Origin: Flaveria trinervia
Taxonomy: Eukaryota; Streptophyta; Magnoliopsida; Asterales; Asteraceae
Length of the DNA: 64,000 nucleotides
Direction: 5' to 3'
Assembly (NCBI GenBank): GCA_025506515.1
Contig: CM046442.1
Span: 108,531,706 to 108,595,705, forward strand
Positions within the stretch are counted from its first letter, which is position 1, and every line of letters begins with the position of its first letter. A program made the position numbers and the translations under genes. Shown here one piece after another: positions 33,253 to 44,366 of this stretch. The notes under the pieces are model-generated. The model ran no database searches. It was given only the letters and a program-made list of their open reading frames with translations, and was not told where the DNA came from.

Positions 33253-36200
33253 GGTGTTCGCTACAGTTCTGAGACTAACATGTGGATTATTGATAGCGGA
33301 GCATCCAGGCACATGACAGGGAACATCACTCTCTTATCAAATGTCTGACGGATTAAAGGAGGGCATGTTTCATTTGCTGGGAACAAAGGAGGTTACATCA
33401 CAGCCCAATGTGAGGTTGGAAATCAGAAAGTTAAGTTTGATAAGTGAACTACGTTCAACAACTTCAAAACAACTTACTTTCTGTTTCCCAAATATGTGAC
33501 AAAGGATTTAAAGTCATATTCGACAACAAGAAGTGTTACGTCCTAAAGAAAGACTGTGATTCCGGAGGACCAAGTTCTGATGACTGCTTCAAGATATAAA
33601 GACCTTTATGTTTTGGATCTCTCAACGGCTTTTACAACAGATCATGAAGTTCAGTGCTTCCTATCAAAAGCTACTGAGAAGGACTCCATTTCCTGGCATA
33701 GGAGAATGGGAAACATAAATCAACGGAAGATGAATCACTTGATTCAGAAGGATCTAGTGAGAGGGGTTAACGTCAAAAATTTCCAACTTCCTGATTTCTG
33801 TGTAGCATGCAAGAAAGGCAAACAGACGAAGAAGACTCATAAGGAAAAGAAAGTTCATTCTATCGAGCTTCCTCTTGAACTTCTTCACATGGATCTGTTT
33901 GGTCCAGTCAGTACAAAAAGCATTGCTGGTGACTTGTACTGTTATGTGATTACTGATGACTACTCAAGATTCTCTTGGGTAATGTTTCTGAAGTCCAAGT
34001 CAGAAACATTTAAGTCATTCAACGAATTAGTAACCACACTGGAATCTCTCTACAAGCTGAAGGTGAGACAGGTACGCTCAGACAACAGGACTGAATTCAA
34101 GAATCCGTGGATGGAGACTTACTGCAAGGAAAAGGGAATTGTGCAACAGTTCACTTCTCCCTACACGCCTCAGATGAATGGTGTTGCTGAGAGGAAGAAT
34201 AGAAGCTTGATAGAGACAGCACGGACAATGCTAGCAGACTCGAAACTGCCTATCCAACTCTAGAACGAGGCAGTGGCAAATGCATGTTATACATTAAATC
34301 GAGTTCTGGTAGTCAAGCGCCACGGCAAGACCTGTTACGAGTTACTACAACGACGTAAACCTAATCTGGAGTATCTCGAACCATTCGGCGTGCCGTGCAC
34401 ACTTCTGAAGAAGACTCAAGAAGGGAAATTCAGTGAGAAGGCTGCTGAAGGGATCTTCCTAGGATACAACATCCCAAACAAGAGAGTTTACAACAACTCA
34501 ACTGGTTTAGTAGAAGTGTGGTGTAATGTTGATGTTCAGAGATATGCCACACCACCTACTGGAAAAGGACCCGCTTATTTTTTCGACTATGATGGATTCT
34601 TCAAGTCCTTCAACATCCCTATATCTCCTTCTGATGATGAGTTAGCTACACGAATGATGTATGATATCTTGAATACACCATATCTCAATGCAACATCATC
34701 GAGCTCATAGGGAGAATCATCTCATCACTCAGGGGGAGCACTAGAAGACAGTGACTACTCCTCAGAAGATGAAGCTGAAGAGATTGACCAGAACAATCAG
34801 GACAGACAGGTTCCAATTCCTGCAAGTCCACAAACATCTAACAGTGATGCCTCTTCGACTTCGAAACCTCAAACTCCTTCTACCTCAGATGCAGAACCAA
34901 ATGTTCATACTCTTGGCTCTGAGGTAGTTGTTCCTACTACTCCAGGATCACGTCTAAATGTCTATCATCCCCTAGACAATGTCATTGGGTATGTCAGATC
35001 AGGAGTGCAGACCAGAAATCAGCTGTACTCAACTGATTATGCCTTGGTAATGGAAAAAGGATACATTCACGATAGTGCTTATCGGTGTTTTGTCTCGCAG
35101 GTTGAGCCAAAATACGTTAGTGAAGCACTGAATGATGAGGCATGGGTGAGTGCCATGCAAGAGGAACTTCTTCAATTCAAGAAGTTAGGTGTATGGACAC
35201 CGGTAGATAGACCCAAAGGTGCTAAGGTCATTGGCACCAAATGCGTCTTGAAATGCAAAAAGGATGACCAAGGTGTCATTATCAGGAACAAAGCTCGACT
35301 AGTCGTTCAGGGATTTCAACAAGTCGAGGGGATTGATTATAATGAAGTGTTTGCACCCGTGGCAAGGATGGAAGCCATCCGCATCTTCCTTGCCTATGCA
35401 TCGTATATGCAGATCAAGGTCTATCAATTAGATGTGAAGAGCGTATTCCTTCATGGTTAAATTCGAGAGACAATTTATGTCAGTCAACCCGAGGGATTTG
35501 AAGATCCTTATCATCGGGACAGAGTTTACAAACTTGACAAGGCCTTATACGGGCTTCATCAAGCTCCAAGGGCCTGGTATGAGAAAGTCTTGACTCACCT
35601 TGTGAAACACGGCTTTTGCAGGGGAGTCATTGACTGCACACTGTTTATCAAAGAAAAGGATGGAGACTTACTGCTAGTACAGGTATATGTCGATGACATA
35701 ATCTTCGGTTCAAAGAACGAAGAGTTATGCAAAGAATTTGAAGCGGTAATGAAGGCGGAGTTTGAGATTAGTGCCATGGGGGAAATGAAATTCTTTCTCG
35801 AGTTACAGGTGGATTAGACACCCAAAGGGATTTTTCTACATCAGACCAAGTATGTGGGAGACATTCTCAGTTGGTTTGACATGGAGAATGCTTCTGCAGT
35901 TGGAACTCCCCTTGCCACAAACCATGAATAGCACCTGATGAAAATGGAGATCTGGTAGATGCAACAATGTACCTAGGAATGATTGGATCTCTCATGTACC
36001 TTACTGCCTCTAGACCTGACATCATGTATGCTACATGTCTATGTTCTCGATATGAGGCTAAGCCAAAGGCTAACCATCTGATCGGGGTCAAGCGGATATT
36101 TCGTTATCTGAAGGGCACACCCACACTTGGGTTGTGGTATCCTCATGATGATGACTTTGAGCTCACGGCGTATAGTGACTCGAATTACGGGGGCTGCAAG

Positions 36201-36656
36201 ATGAATTATAAGTCTACATCAGCAGGGTGTCAGTTTTTTAGGAGGAGATTAGTGACCTGGCAGTGTAAGAAGCAGACCTCGGTTGCGCTGTCAACCTGTG
36301 AAGCCGAATATGTTGCAGCTGCAAGTTGCTATTCTCAAATCATTTGGATCCAACAGCAAATGCGGGACTACGGTTTAAATTTCTCTTCTACTCCTATTTA
36401 TGTTGATAACTCGGCTGCTATTGCAGTAACTAAAAATCCAGTACAACATCCTAAGACCAAACACATCGGTATAAAATATCATTTTATACGGGACTGCTGT
36501 GAAAAGAATTTAATCGGTGTGGTAAAAATAAATACGGATTTTCAACGCGCTGACCTCTATACAAAAGCTTTTGACAAACCACGTTTTCTATATCTGTTAG
36601 AGGTCAACGACGTTAAAAAGAAAAGTGATGTTATTCCTGATGATGATCATGTGTAG
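33253..36656 (+). pseudogene. pol: Element E pol: protease, integrase, RT, RNase H (nearly intact)
   Basis: Begins right after an acceptor-like CAG (33252) with GVRYSSETNMW and protease IIDSGASRHMTG. Integrase: WHRRMGNINQ, CKKGKQ, LLHMDLFGPVST, VRSDNRTEF (usual DNGTEF has Gly; here Arg), NGVAERKNRSLIE. RT: EEAWVSAMQEELLQF-type block near 35130, VYQLDVKSVFLHG, LYGLHQAPRAWYE, VQVYVDDIIFG. RNase H to 36656: YSDSNYGGC, STCEAEYVAAASC, IYVDNSAA. Damage is light: TAG/TAA stops near 34261, 34708, 35458 and 35815 and one frameshift near 35930. A purine run AGGGGGAG (34731-34738) lies between integrase and RT. Copia order is clear. Confidence 0.93.
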
Positions 36657-39039
36657 TCCGATACAGTTCAGTCTATTTTTCTTTTTTATTTTCTTTATTT
36701 ATTCTATTTTATTTTAAATTAAATTCATGTTATTTAGCTATCTATTAAAATCCTAAAATCATTAAATCGGTTATGATTTTAGAATTTTAGGGGTAGAATA
36801 GGTCAGCCAGTAACATTAAAAAAAGGGAGAAGGAGAGGCTAGCTGACAGAAGGTAGATCGTATCTGTGATACCGAATCAAATACTTTGGAAAATGATAGT
36901 ACACAGGAACAAATCAAGAGGGACTTTAATATTTAATTTAGAAAAAATGTAAAATTCAAAGTCTAAGTCTATGTAGTCTGAGCAATAAAAAAGGAAATAT
37001 GATAGAAAAACTGGTATCTACTAAGGTAACACAATGAAAGTAGACATAGGGGTTGCTAGACCACTGATGATATGTCGGTAGATTCAACACAATAGATGAT
37101 TAGACCTGACTGGTGATCTCAAGATCAAATTAAGTTGTTCAACTGACTGTGGGCTCCCATCTGATCACTGGTTAAGACAATCAACAATATTCCAATAAGG
37201 GGTAATGAGCATGTAACGCCATAAATGTGTGCGGATGACCATAAATAGAGCAAAGCTCGAAGAAATAAAAGCAAATGATATCAAGCTAATAACTTATGTT
37301 GTTGGTGCATTATGTGCTAAAGAAATTAACGATGCTCTAACAAGAAGATAGGTAGTGTGCCTCTCTGCTGTGCGATGGCACTGACCTGAGGATAAGCATA
37401 ACCTAGATATTCTAGAATTCATTGTTGTTTGCCGCCTCTCTGTTGTGCGATGGCACTGACCTGAGGATTGGCTTCTCTTTGAAAGTTCTAAGAATAGTCG
37501 CTTCTTGTCAAAATGCCCGTAGACCGCTCAAAAGCTCCTGAGGAATGTTGATTATCAGATAAGTTGGGATCCACAAATGTTGGTTGAAATAATAAACTTT
37601 AAACTATCACCCATCTGTGTCAAAAGTCTGTGTATGGATTTAAGAGGACAAATCATTCTGAAATTGATTTGGTCCAGGTATAGTCAAACTAAATAGAAGC
37701 AGCCTATTCCAGAAACGAATCGAGTAGATTTCTATCTTAGAATTTACCTCTCACAAAAGTTAAAAACAAGTTTAATTTGTGTACTTTAGTTTAATCTTCT
37801 ATTTATTTAGTCATTTCAGTTTATTTGTTGTCGGACTACATCTTGGAATTCAGTAAAGGATTAATTCACCTAAAAGGGTCATGTCTGAGATGACCACATG
37901 TGTTTTTCAAGATAAAAAGGATCATGTCTGAGATGATCAAATGTGCATAATGTTAATTCTAAAGCTTAAAGAAGGTTTAAATGGCAAATGGTAAGAAATG
38001 CAGAAAATTCATAAGTATGACCCATTCGCACGAATGAACCATGAGTATGGACTTATCATGCGAATGGGAGCTATTCGTACGAATGGACCATGAGTATGGA
38101 CCATTCAACTGAATGACTTACACAAATGAGCCATACGGCCGATTGAGAGTGGGCGAATGAACAAGTCGCGCGACTGACCTCCAGTCGGACGACTGAAGGC
38201 AAGAAACTGATCCAATCGCACGACTGAAGTCCATTCGCGCAAATGAAATGAGAGAATGAGTCCAGTCGTACAATTGAATCCAACTTTAGTATAAATAGAG
38301 GGGAAGTCGGTCGCAGAGACTCATCACTCCCAAATTAACCCTAATTCGCACGACTGTCGTTACTCTGCCAAATTTTCATTTGATCTTTCTATATCACTAA
38401 TTCTTGTGCACTGACGATTTCCACTGACTATACAGGTACATGCGGTTCAATCCAACCATCTCTCATTCAATTTGACTGCAAAATCAACAAGTTCGGTCCA
38501 AACCAAGAACCGAGACTTGTTTGACTAAATAACCCGATTAATTCAAGCAATCAACTGAAAGTAATGTTGTTATATGCTAAGTATGATGATTGCGAGTCTA
38601 ATGAACCAAAGCACGACATCTAATCATAAGAATTGGTCAAAAATTGAATTTAAATTGAACAGCAGTCTGTCATGCGAATGGATAGGTTGATGAAATTCAG
38701 TCGCACGACTGAGTAGTGCGAATGACAAAACCGCACGACTGAACCACGCGTATGGTTTCAGTCGCATGACTGATATACACGAAAGAGTGTACATACGTAT
38801 GAGTTCAGTTGCATGACTGATATACACGAATGAGTGTACATATGTATGAGCTCAGTCGCATGACAAGTCGTACGTATGAGGTAAGTCGCACGACTTGATT
38901 TCAGTTGCACTACTCATACGCACGACTAGATCTCAGTCGCATAGTCTCATTCGCACGACAGATCAAAAGAAATGTTTACAAGTCCAAGGGATTCAAGATA
39001 TTCTTATTCAACGGATACTAATGTTTTCTTTTGTAACAG
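36657..39039 (+). other. Element E untranslated region between pol and accessory ORF
   Basis: About 2.4 kb with no supported gene. It holds two 35-base near-identical copies (37359-37393, 37434-37468), two copies of a TCATGTCTGAGATGA repeat (about 37874-37902, 37917-37945) and two dense motif arrays (38015-38285, 38665-38960). It ends in a good splice-acceptor-like sequence, TACTAAT (39016-39022) then TTTTCTTTTGTAACAG (to 39039). Confidence 0.75.
38015..38960 (+). repeat. Short palindrome-like motif arrays (CAGTCGCACGACTGA type)
   Basis: Two clusters, 38015-38285 and 38665-38960. They are made of irregularly spaced 13-16-base units such as CAGTCGCACGACTGA, ATTCGCACGAATGA, CAGTCGCATGACTGA and GTACGTATGAG. 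Many units have a CGCACG core with inverted-repeat arms (CAGTCG…CGACTG). Spacing is irregular, so this is not a satellite or a CRISPR array. Confidence 0.8.
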
Positions 39040-42000
39040 ATGACGAGTCGGTGGACAATGAGCACCAAGCACAAAATCTGTGCTTATCTGGATCAGTCAT
39101 CCGAACATGCACCGGACATTGCTGGAATCATCTCATTTCTTCGACGTTCAAGGATCTCTCACGCAATCTCAACTCCATGCACACCGTACAAGTCTATTCA
39201 GCAGGCCTTCTGGGAAGGTGCTGTAGTGGATAGAACATCAGAGCCACATCGAATCCGAAGTTTGATATTTGGAGAGGCTATTGAGATCTCTGAGGAAGAT
39301 CTCAGGATAGTGCTGCAGCTTGGGGATGATGCTGAATGTCCAACACGATTGCACCCCCTGACTGTCAGAGGTTGTTTCCTGCGGGCCAAGTACGCTGGGG
39401 ACATCAATGCAGGGGTGCTCAAAAAGAGCAACCTCTGTCCCCAGTTCAAGTACCTTGCACACGTACTGCTTAAGTGCTTAGTGTCTCGAAAAGGAGGTTT
39501 TGATGAGCTGTCCGATCAAATCCAGAACGCATATGCTGCTCTGGTGCTGAACCATCCATTCAGCTTCTCCAAGATGATTTTCTCCTACTTAGTGGAAAAC
39601 ATTGAGGGGAAAGGGAAGGAGGGCTTCTGCATGTACCCCCGATTCATGCAGATGATTATAGACTAGAAGCTCCCTTCCCTGCCGAAGGAGAAGGAAGATG
39701 CAGCAGTGCTTGAGGTGATGGATGATACCACCTTAGGCAGGATGAAGGTGTACAGGGGGAAGCAGGTGAGACCCTCTGTCAGGAGACTATTCGGGCATCT
39801 GGCCCATGAGGACTATGTGGTGCCAGCTCGAAGGAAGTGGCGTCACGATGATAGTGATTCTGATGTTGAGCAGATTGCTCTATCCTCCGATGACTCTGAT
39901 GATGATGACAGCGGGGATGCTGGAGATACCATGCCCATTCCACTGAGGGGCACAACGACTGATAGTACACCTCCAGTATCTGCCCCCACTGGAGATATAG
40001 TAGAGTCGGCTGGGTTTCACCAGGATTTTATACCTGGTGAGGATAATGAGGAGTCAGATGAGGAGCCACTGACTAGGACTGTGGGAAGCAAAGTCGTTCC
40101 CACGGAACATGGACTCCGGGCGGTTGGTGAACGCCCCAGTGGACTGGGAGAGACTGCCGCTGACCCGACCTATGCTCCAGAGCCGTCCAGCCATGTTCTA
40201 GGGGGAGCATCCTCCTCGATAGGATCGAGGAAGAAAAAGAAGCGTAGACACACCTACATCACCACCTCAGCCACTAACATAACCACCTCTACAGCCACAG
40301 CTACCACCACGACCACCTCCATAGCAACCACTACCATTCCCACACCCCCTACCACTGTCACCACACCACCCACCACTACATATATCCCATCCACCACCAT
40401 ATCATTCACACCTACATCAGCACCACTATCATCTAGACCTAACCCAATCTTCACCACTACCACCACTACTACCACTAGCCACCAAGCCGGGCCATCTTCA
40501 CATCCCACTCACCTATATGGATCATCTCTACCTCCCATTGGGGTAGAGGAACAGCTATCAACGCTGAACCGTATGGTGATGCACCTGTTAACAGCCAATG
40601 ATGAGAAGACTGCGCAAATTCATTAGTTGGCAGATCTCACAGCTACACAGTCCCAGCAGATCTCTCAGCAGGCTCAGCTGATTGAGCAGCAGGCACAACA
40701 AATGGCTGCTCAGAGCGAAGAGATTTCCCAATTCCAAGAGCATAGAGTCATATCAGCAAAGAAGATTGAGGAGTTGGAGGATGCTAAAAAGTCTATTATG
40801 CTCAAGCTCAAAGGAACTAAAGATGAGCCTTTAAAGATAAAGGAAGGAGATGGTGATGAGGGAGAGGATGATGATGAGGATGAAGATGAAGAGAGTGATG
40901 ATGATGAAGGTGATGAGGAAGAAAAGACAGTGGACAGGCAGAAGGATGATGATGATGAAGGAGGAGATGCACCTGCATCTGCCTCAGCTCAGAGTCAAGA
41001 AAGAAGATCAAAGAGAAATCAAGACCAACGAGCTTCCTCTTCTGCCGCACCAAGTGATGATCCAGCTATTCAAGATAAAAGTAATGATTAGAAGATTATG
41101 TATTTGATAGCTTTTGTACTTGAATCATGTATTAAACTTATGTATTTGATGTTTATATTAAGATTAATGTATTTTTGTCTTGATTACTAACTAATGTTTG
41201 ATGTATTACATGTTTACAACAAGCAGATTCAAACTTTCAAAGGGACGAATTTGATGTTGCTCCCCTTCAGCAGGTTAAGACTCAATTGACTACGATTCTT
41301 GATCTGCAAGGGATCGTCAGGAGATCTGTGCATTATACCCCTAAAGAAGGGGAAATAATTCATGATCTTTCAAATGAGCAACTGGCTGAAATGTTCAAGC
41401 TAAACCCAGATAAGATCATTAAGGATGCTCTAACTGTTGAGTCTACCAGTGAAGAAGAGCTAAATGACATTGATGAGATAGAGATAGAAGACATCATAGC
41501 AGAGCACGATCCTTAGTATGCTAACAACGAGGGAAATATGGTCTCCAATCTGGGTGAATCCCTAGTTAGTGATACATTTGAGGTATTGGATCAGATGGAG
41601 AAGGAGTTGGAGAAGATTGAAGGAAAAGCCCAAGCCTCAAATGATGATGTTGATATCAGAAAGGCGGAATGGGCTGCTTGTTTCGAAGAAATCCAAGCCC
41701 AACGCGCAGCTCCTAAACAGAATGTCTACACCAAACTCTACAGAGTGAAGAAACATCATAAGGTGTCAGGCAGGATTATTACGTGGGCACATTTCGAGGA
41801 TCTAAATGTTATTGCAATAAAGAGGGAAAAGGGCATAGAGTACTTTAGATTTCCATATGATCTAAAGACTCTACCTGGTTTTGAGCTCAACCAGCTGGCT
41901 AAATTGAAGTTATTATATGCTGACCCAAGGAAGATGTCAGGCTGGTTTGAGGCTGCCCTAAAGAAAGAGTACCACACCAGGTGGGTCAACTTCAAACCTC

Positions 42001-42431
42001 AACAACCTACGAGGTATATCAGACGTTCTGAAGTTGATCCTATAACTGGTAAGCCCAAGGTTGTGCTGAAGTGGAGTCCACCAAGAACAATGTCAAGAAT
42101 TCCTCTCAGGGAAATGCCTCAGGACTTTACTCTACACTTTAAGTGGTGGTACTATGATTAGAGAACCGGGGAGGCGATCATAGTTCTAAATAAAGAGGGA
42201 TGAATGAATACCATCAGGGTGTTTGACCCAATATGGCTCACTAACTTGTCTGATAATGATGTTTACACATTATACAAGTGGCCACTATTCTATGACCTAC
42301 AAGATATTTTACAAGCCCTCCAATTCCAAAATGTCATAAGACTCTGCTTTGCGTACGAGATACATGCAGGAGTCACAAGAGAGGAAAAGTACAAAAAGTA
42401 TGAAGAGGTGATGCGGAAGGTAAGACATTAG
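39040..42431 (+). pseudogene. Element E accessory (env-position) ORF with one intron; five nonsense codons
   Basis: One frame runs 39040-41080 and, after a 146-base intron (41081-41226), 41227-42431: about 1,080 codons. It is broken only by TAG at 39664, 40624, 41514 and 42159 and TGA at 42201. Residues 1-208 form a globular domain ending WxxLxHV…KGGFDEL…FSFSKMIFSYLVENIEG…MYPRFMQMIID. Next come an acidic block (DDSDDDDSGDAG), a basic KKKKRR, a long Thr/Pro tract, a Gln-rich coiled coil (QSQQISQQAQLIEQQAQQ) and an Asp/Glu run. The last third is a second globular region (VHYTPKEGEIIHDLS; TKLYRVKKHHKVSGRIITWA; FKWWYYD). It sits where SIRE-type copia elements carry env-like ORFs. No signal peptide or membrane segment is visible, so an envelope role is not supported. 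Element C has a related ORF. Confidence 0.72.
41081..41226 (+). other. Putative intron in element E accessory ORF
   Basis: Donor AAAA/GTAATG at 41081, perfect branch site TACTAAC (41185-41191), acceptor AACAAGCAG ending at 41226. Removal is phase 1 and joins the two reading frames exactly, bypassing the TAG at 41089. The interval is T-rich compared with its coding flanks, as plant introns are. Confidence 0.72.
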
Positions 42432-42445
42432 ATAGATCTAGGTCC

Positions 42446-42456
42446 AAGGGGGAGTT
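42446..42456 (+). other. Element E polypurine tract
   Basis: AAGGGGGAGTT directly before the 3' LTR start TGTTGATAC. Confidence 0.9.
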
Positions 42457-43152
42457 TGTTGATACATATATGTACCTAGATCGTGATCTGAATGTTATAT
42501 GTCTTACACTTATGTAACTATTGGGTACTTAATGAAATACAAAATGTTTGGTTGTGTTTATAATGTTTAATATTTCATTGATGAGTTGATTAACGCATAT
42601 TGACGTAATTATATAGGTTTGTGATTGTTTGAAGTGTTATGCATAATGTTATAATATTGAATACACTCAAACTTGGTGAAGTGAAGTTCTCATGTGTTCG
42701 AATGGCCATGCGACTAAGTGTCCATGCGCCTAAATAGTCCATACGCCTGAACAACTTCATGCGAGTGACTCAGGCGCACTACTGAACACTCAGCCGTGCG
42801 AATGGATCAAACGCATGGCTCAATCACACGAATGAACCATGCTAATGTTTCAGTCGCCCGATTGAGCAATACTAACCTATAAATACCACCTAATTCGTGA
42901 AAAATAAGAAGGAATTGACTCCTATTCGACTCAAAACACACCCTAGCCGTCCAAAAGCCTCCAAGCTCGTACTCCAAGTTCATAGAACCCAACAGATCGA
43001 TTGCTAATTGATTGTTAACGTTAGATTCAATATCTTATTATTTCTACGTGCGTTCTCACTGATTGGATCGCCAATCAAATAGGATTCCGCACTATTTGGT
43101 TTGGTTTACACGTTAATCAGTTTTTATTTCGTTTAAATACTAGATCCCGACA
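42457..43152 (+). repeat. Element E 3' LTR
   Basis: 696 bases, TGTTGATACATATATG…GATCCCGACA; carries the same motif array (about 42700-42870). Followed by target-site duplication GAAAC. Confidence 0.95.
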
Positions 43153-43157
43153 GAAAC

Positions 43158-44366
43158 CATGACTCAACAATACTTCAGGTATGTTGAGATTATGGATACC
43201 TAGTGGATGGAGGAGTTGCTCTTAAAAACAGAGACATTGTAAGGAAGTTCATGTGCTCACTTCCTAGGCAATAGACACACTACTGTGTGGTTATCAAAAG
43301 AACTGAGAACCTGAAGACTCTTAACCTAATAGAGTTATATGGGATTCTCAGTGGCTACAAGATAACGATGAACATGTAAGTTTCATCTTGAAACTCCAAC
43401 AATCAAATAGGTTCAGTCCTTTATATGGTTCAAAGGGATAGCATAGAACCCCAACATCATCTCATATGCTACCCTGACAACTCACAAAAGGGTCCTTTCA
43501 TCACCTTCCTTGAGACACCAAGGGAGAACCACACTCAAAGAAGCCTATTCCAAGAGACAAGCTCTTCTCAAGGCTTTGTCTCCTCTGATGAAAGTTATGC
43601 CAGCTTTCTTTTCACCCTTGAAGACCTGGACTACATCCATCCGGATGATCTGGAGTATATGGAGATAGTCCAGCAGATGGCTCTTCTCACTCATAGAGCC
43701 AAAAAGTTCTACAAGGGGACTGGAAGGAAGTTCCCCAACAATGCAGCCAGTGGAAAGTTTGGACTGAATAAAAGTAAGGTCAAGTGTTACAACTATAACT
43801 TGATGGGCCACTTTGCCAGGGAGTGTAAGGCACCATGAACAAACGGTGGCCAAGCACAATCCAGACCAAACTACATTGACAAATCCACCCAGAATGTGAA
43901 GCCAAAGCAACAAGCTACAATAGCTATTGAAGAAGGAGGCTTTGACTGGAGCTTTCAGGTGGAAGATGCTTCTCCAAACCAAGCACTGATGGCGGATCAT
44001 GATGAAGCCAAGGTATTGGAACATCTCTGTATCCCTAAATGCATTGCTAAAGTTAAGAGATATAGGTTCTACAACTTAGAAATGAGATATGATCTTGAGT
44101 CCTTAAATATCCTAAAAGCTGATTTTAGAAAGACTAAAAGTGATTATAAACTAAAGATAGAGGACTTAGAGAAAACCATTTTAGTTCTAAAACATGAGCA
44201 TACAAATTATAGGACTTAGATCAAGGATCTCATAACTAAGCTGACTGAGTGTCAGGCTGAGCTTGTGATCAGCAAAGCCAGGGCAGAAAAGTGTGTTCTT
44301 GAAGAAGAGACCTTCAAGAACATGATATCCTCATCCCTGCACAACAAGGTGTGCTATCAAAAGAAG
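43158..44366 (+). pseudogene. gag: Element C gag, C-terminal part
   Basis: Continues gag after element E: MTQQYFRYVEIMD, then frame-broken copies of the typical NLKTLNLIELYG block. A clear run at 43560-43836 has THRAKKFYKGTGRKFPN and the zinc knuckle CYNYNLMGHFAREC. The second knuckle position is Tyr where Cys is required. A coiled-coil segment follows (LEMRYDLESLNILKADFRK, 44070-44300). The sequence breaks at the F fragment. Confidence 0.82.

Larger units (their letters stand above)
29254..43152 (+). mobile_element. Element E: long Ty1/copia (SIRE/Maximus-like) retrotransposon
   Basis: 13,899 bases, LTRs 29254-29945 and 42457-43152, with a perfect target-site duplication GAAAC (29249-29253, 43153-43157) in C's gag. 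Order: LTR, PBS, motif-rich leader, gag, pol (protease, integrase, RT, RNase H), 2.3-kb untranslated region, accessory ORF, polypurine tract, LTR. Confidence 0.95.

Noticed and set aside
38665..38960. CRISPR array
   Set aside because: Units are degenerate, spacing is irregular and the DNA is a plant retrotransposon; no repeat-spacer regularity.
40250..41060. Long minus-strand open frames opposite the accessory ORF (Val- or His-rich)
   Set aside because: They are the antisense of the Thr/Pro and Asp/Glu low-complexity coding tracts.
39040..42431. Captured host gene in element E
   Set aside because: A related ORF occurs at the same place in element C, and no plant host domain was recognised; an element-family ORF is simpler.
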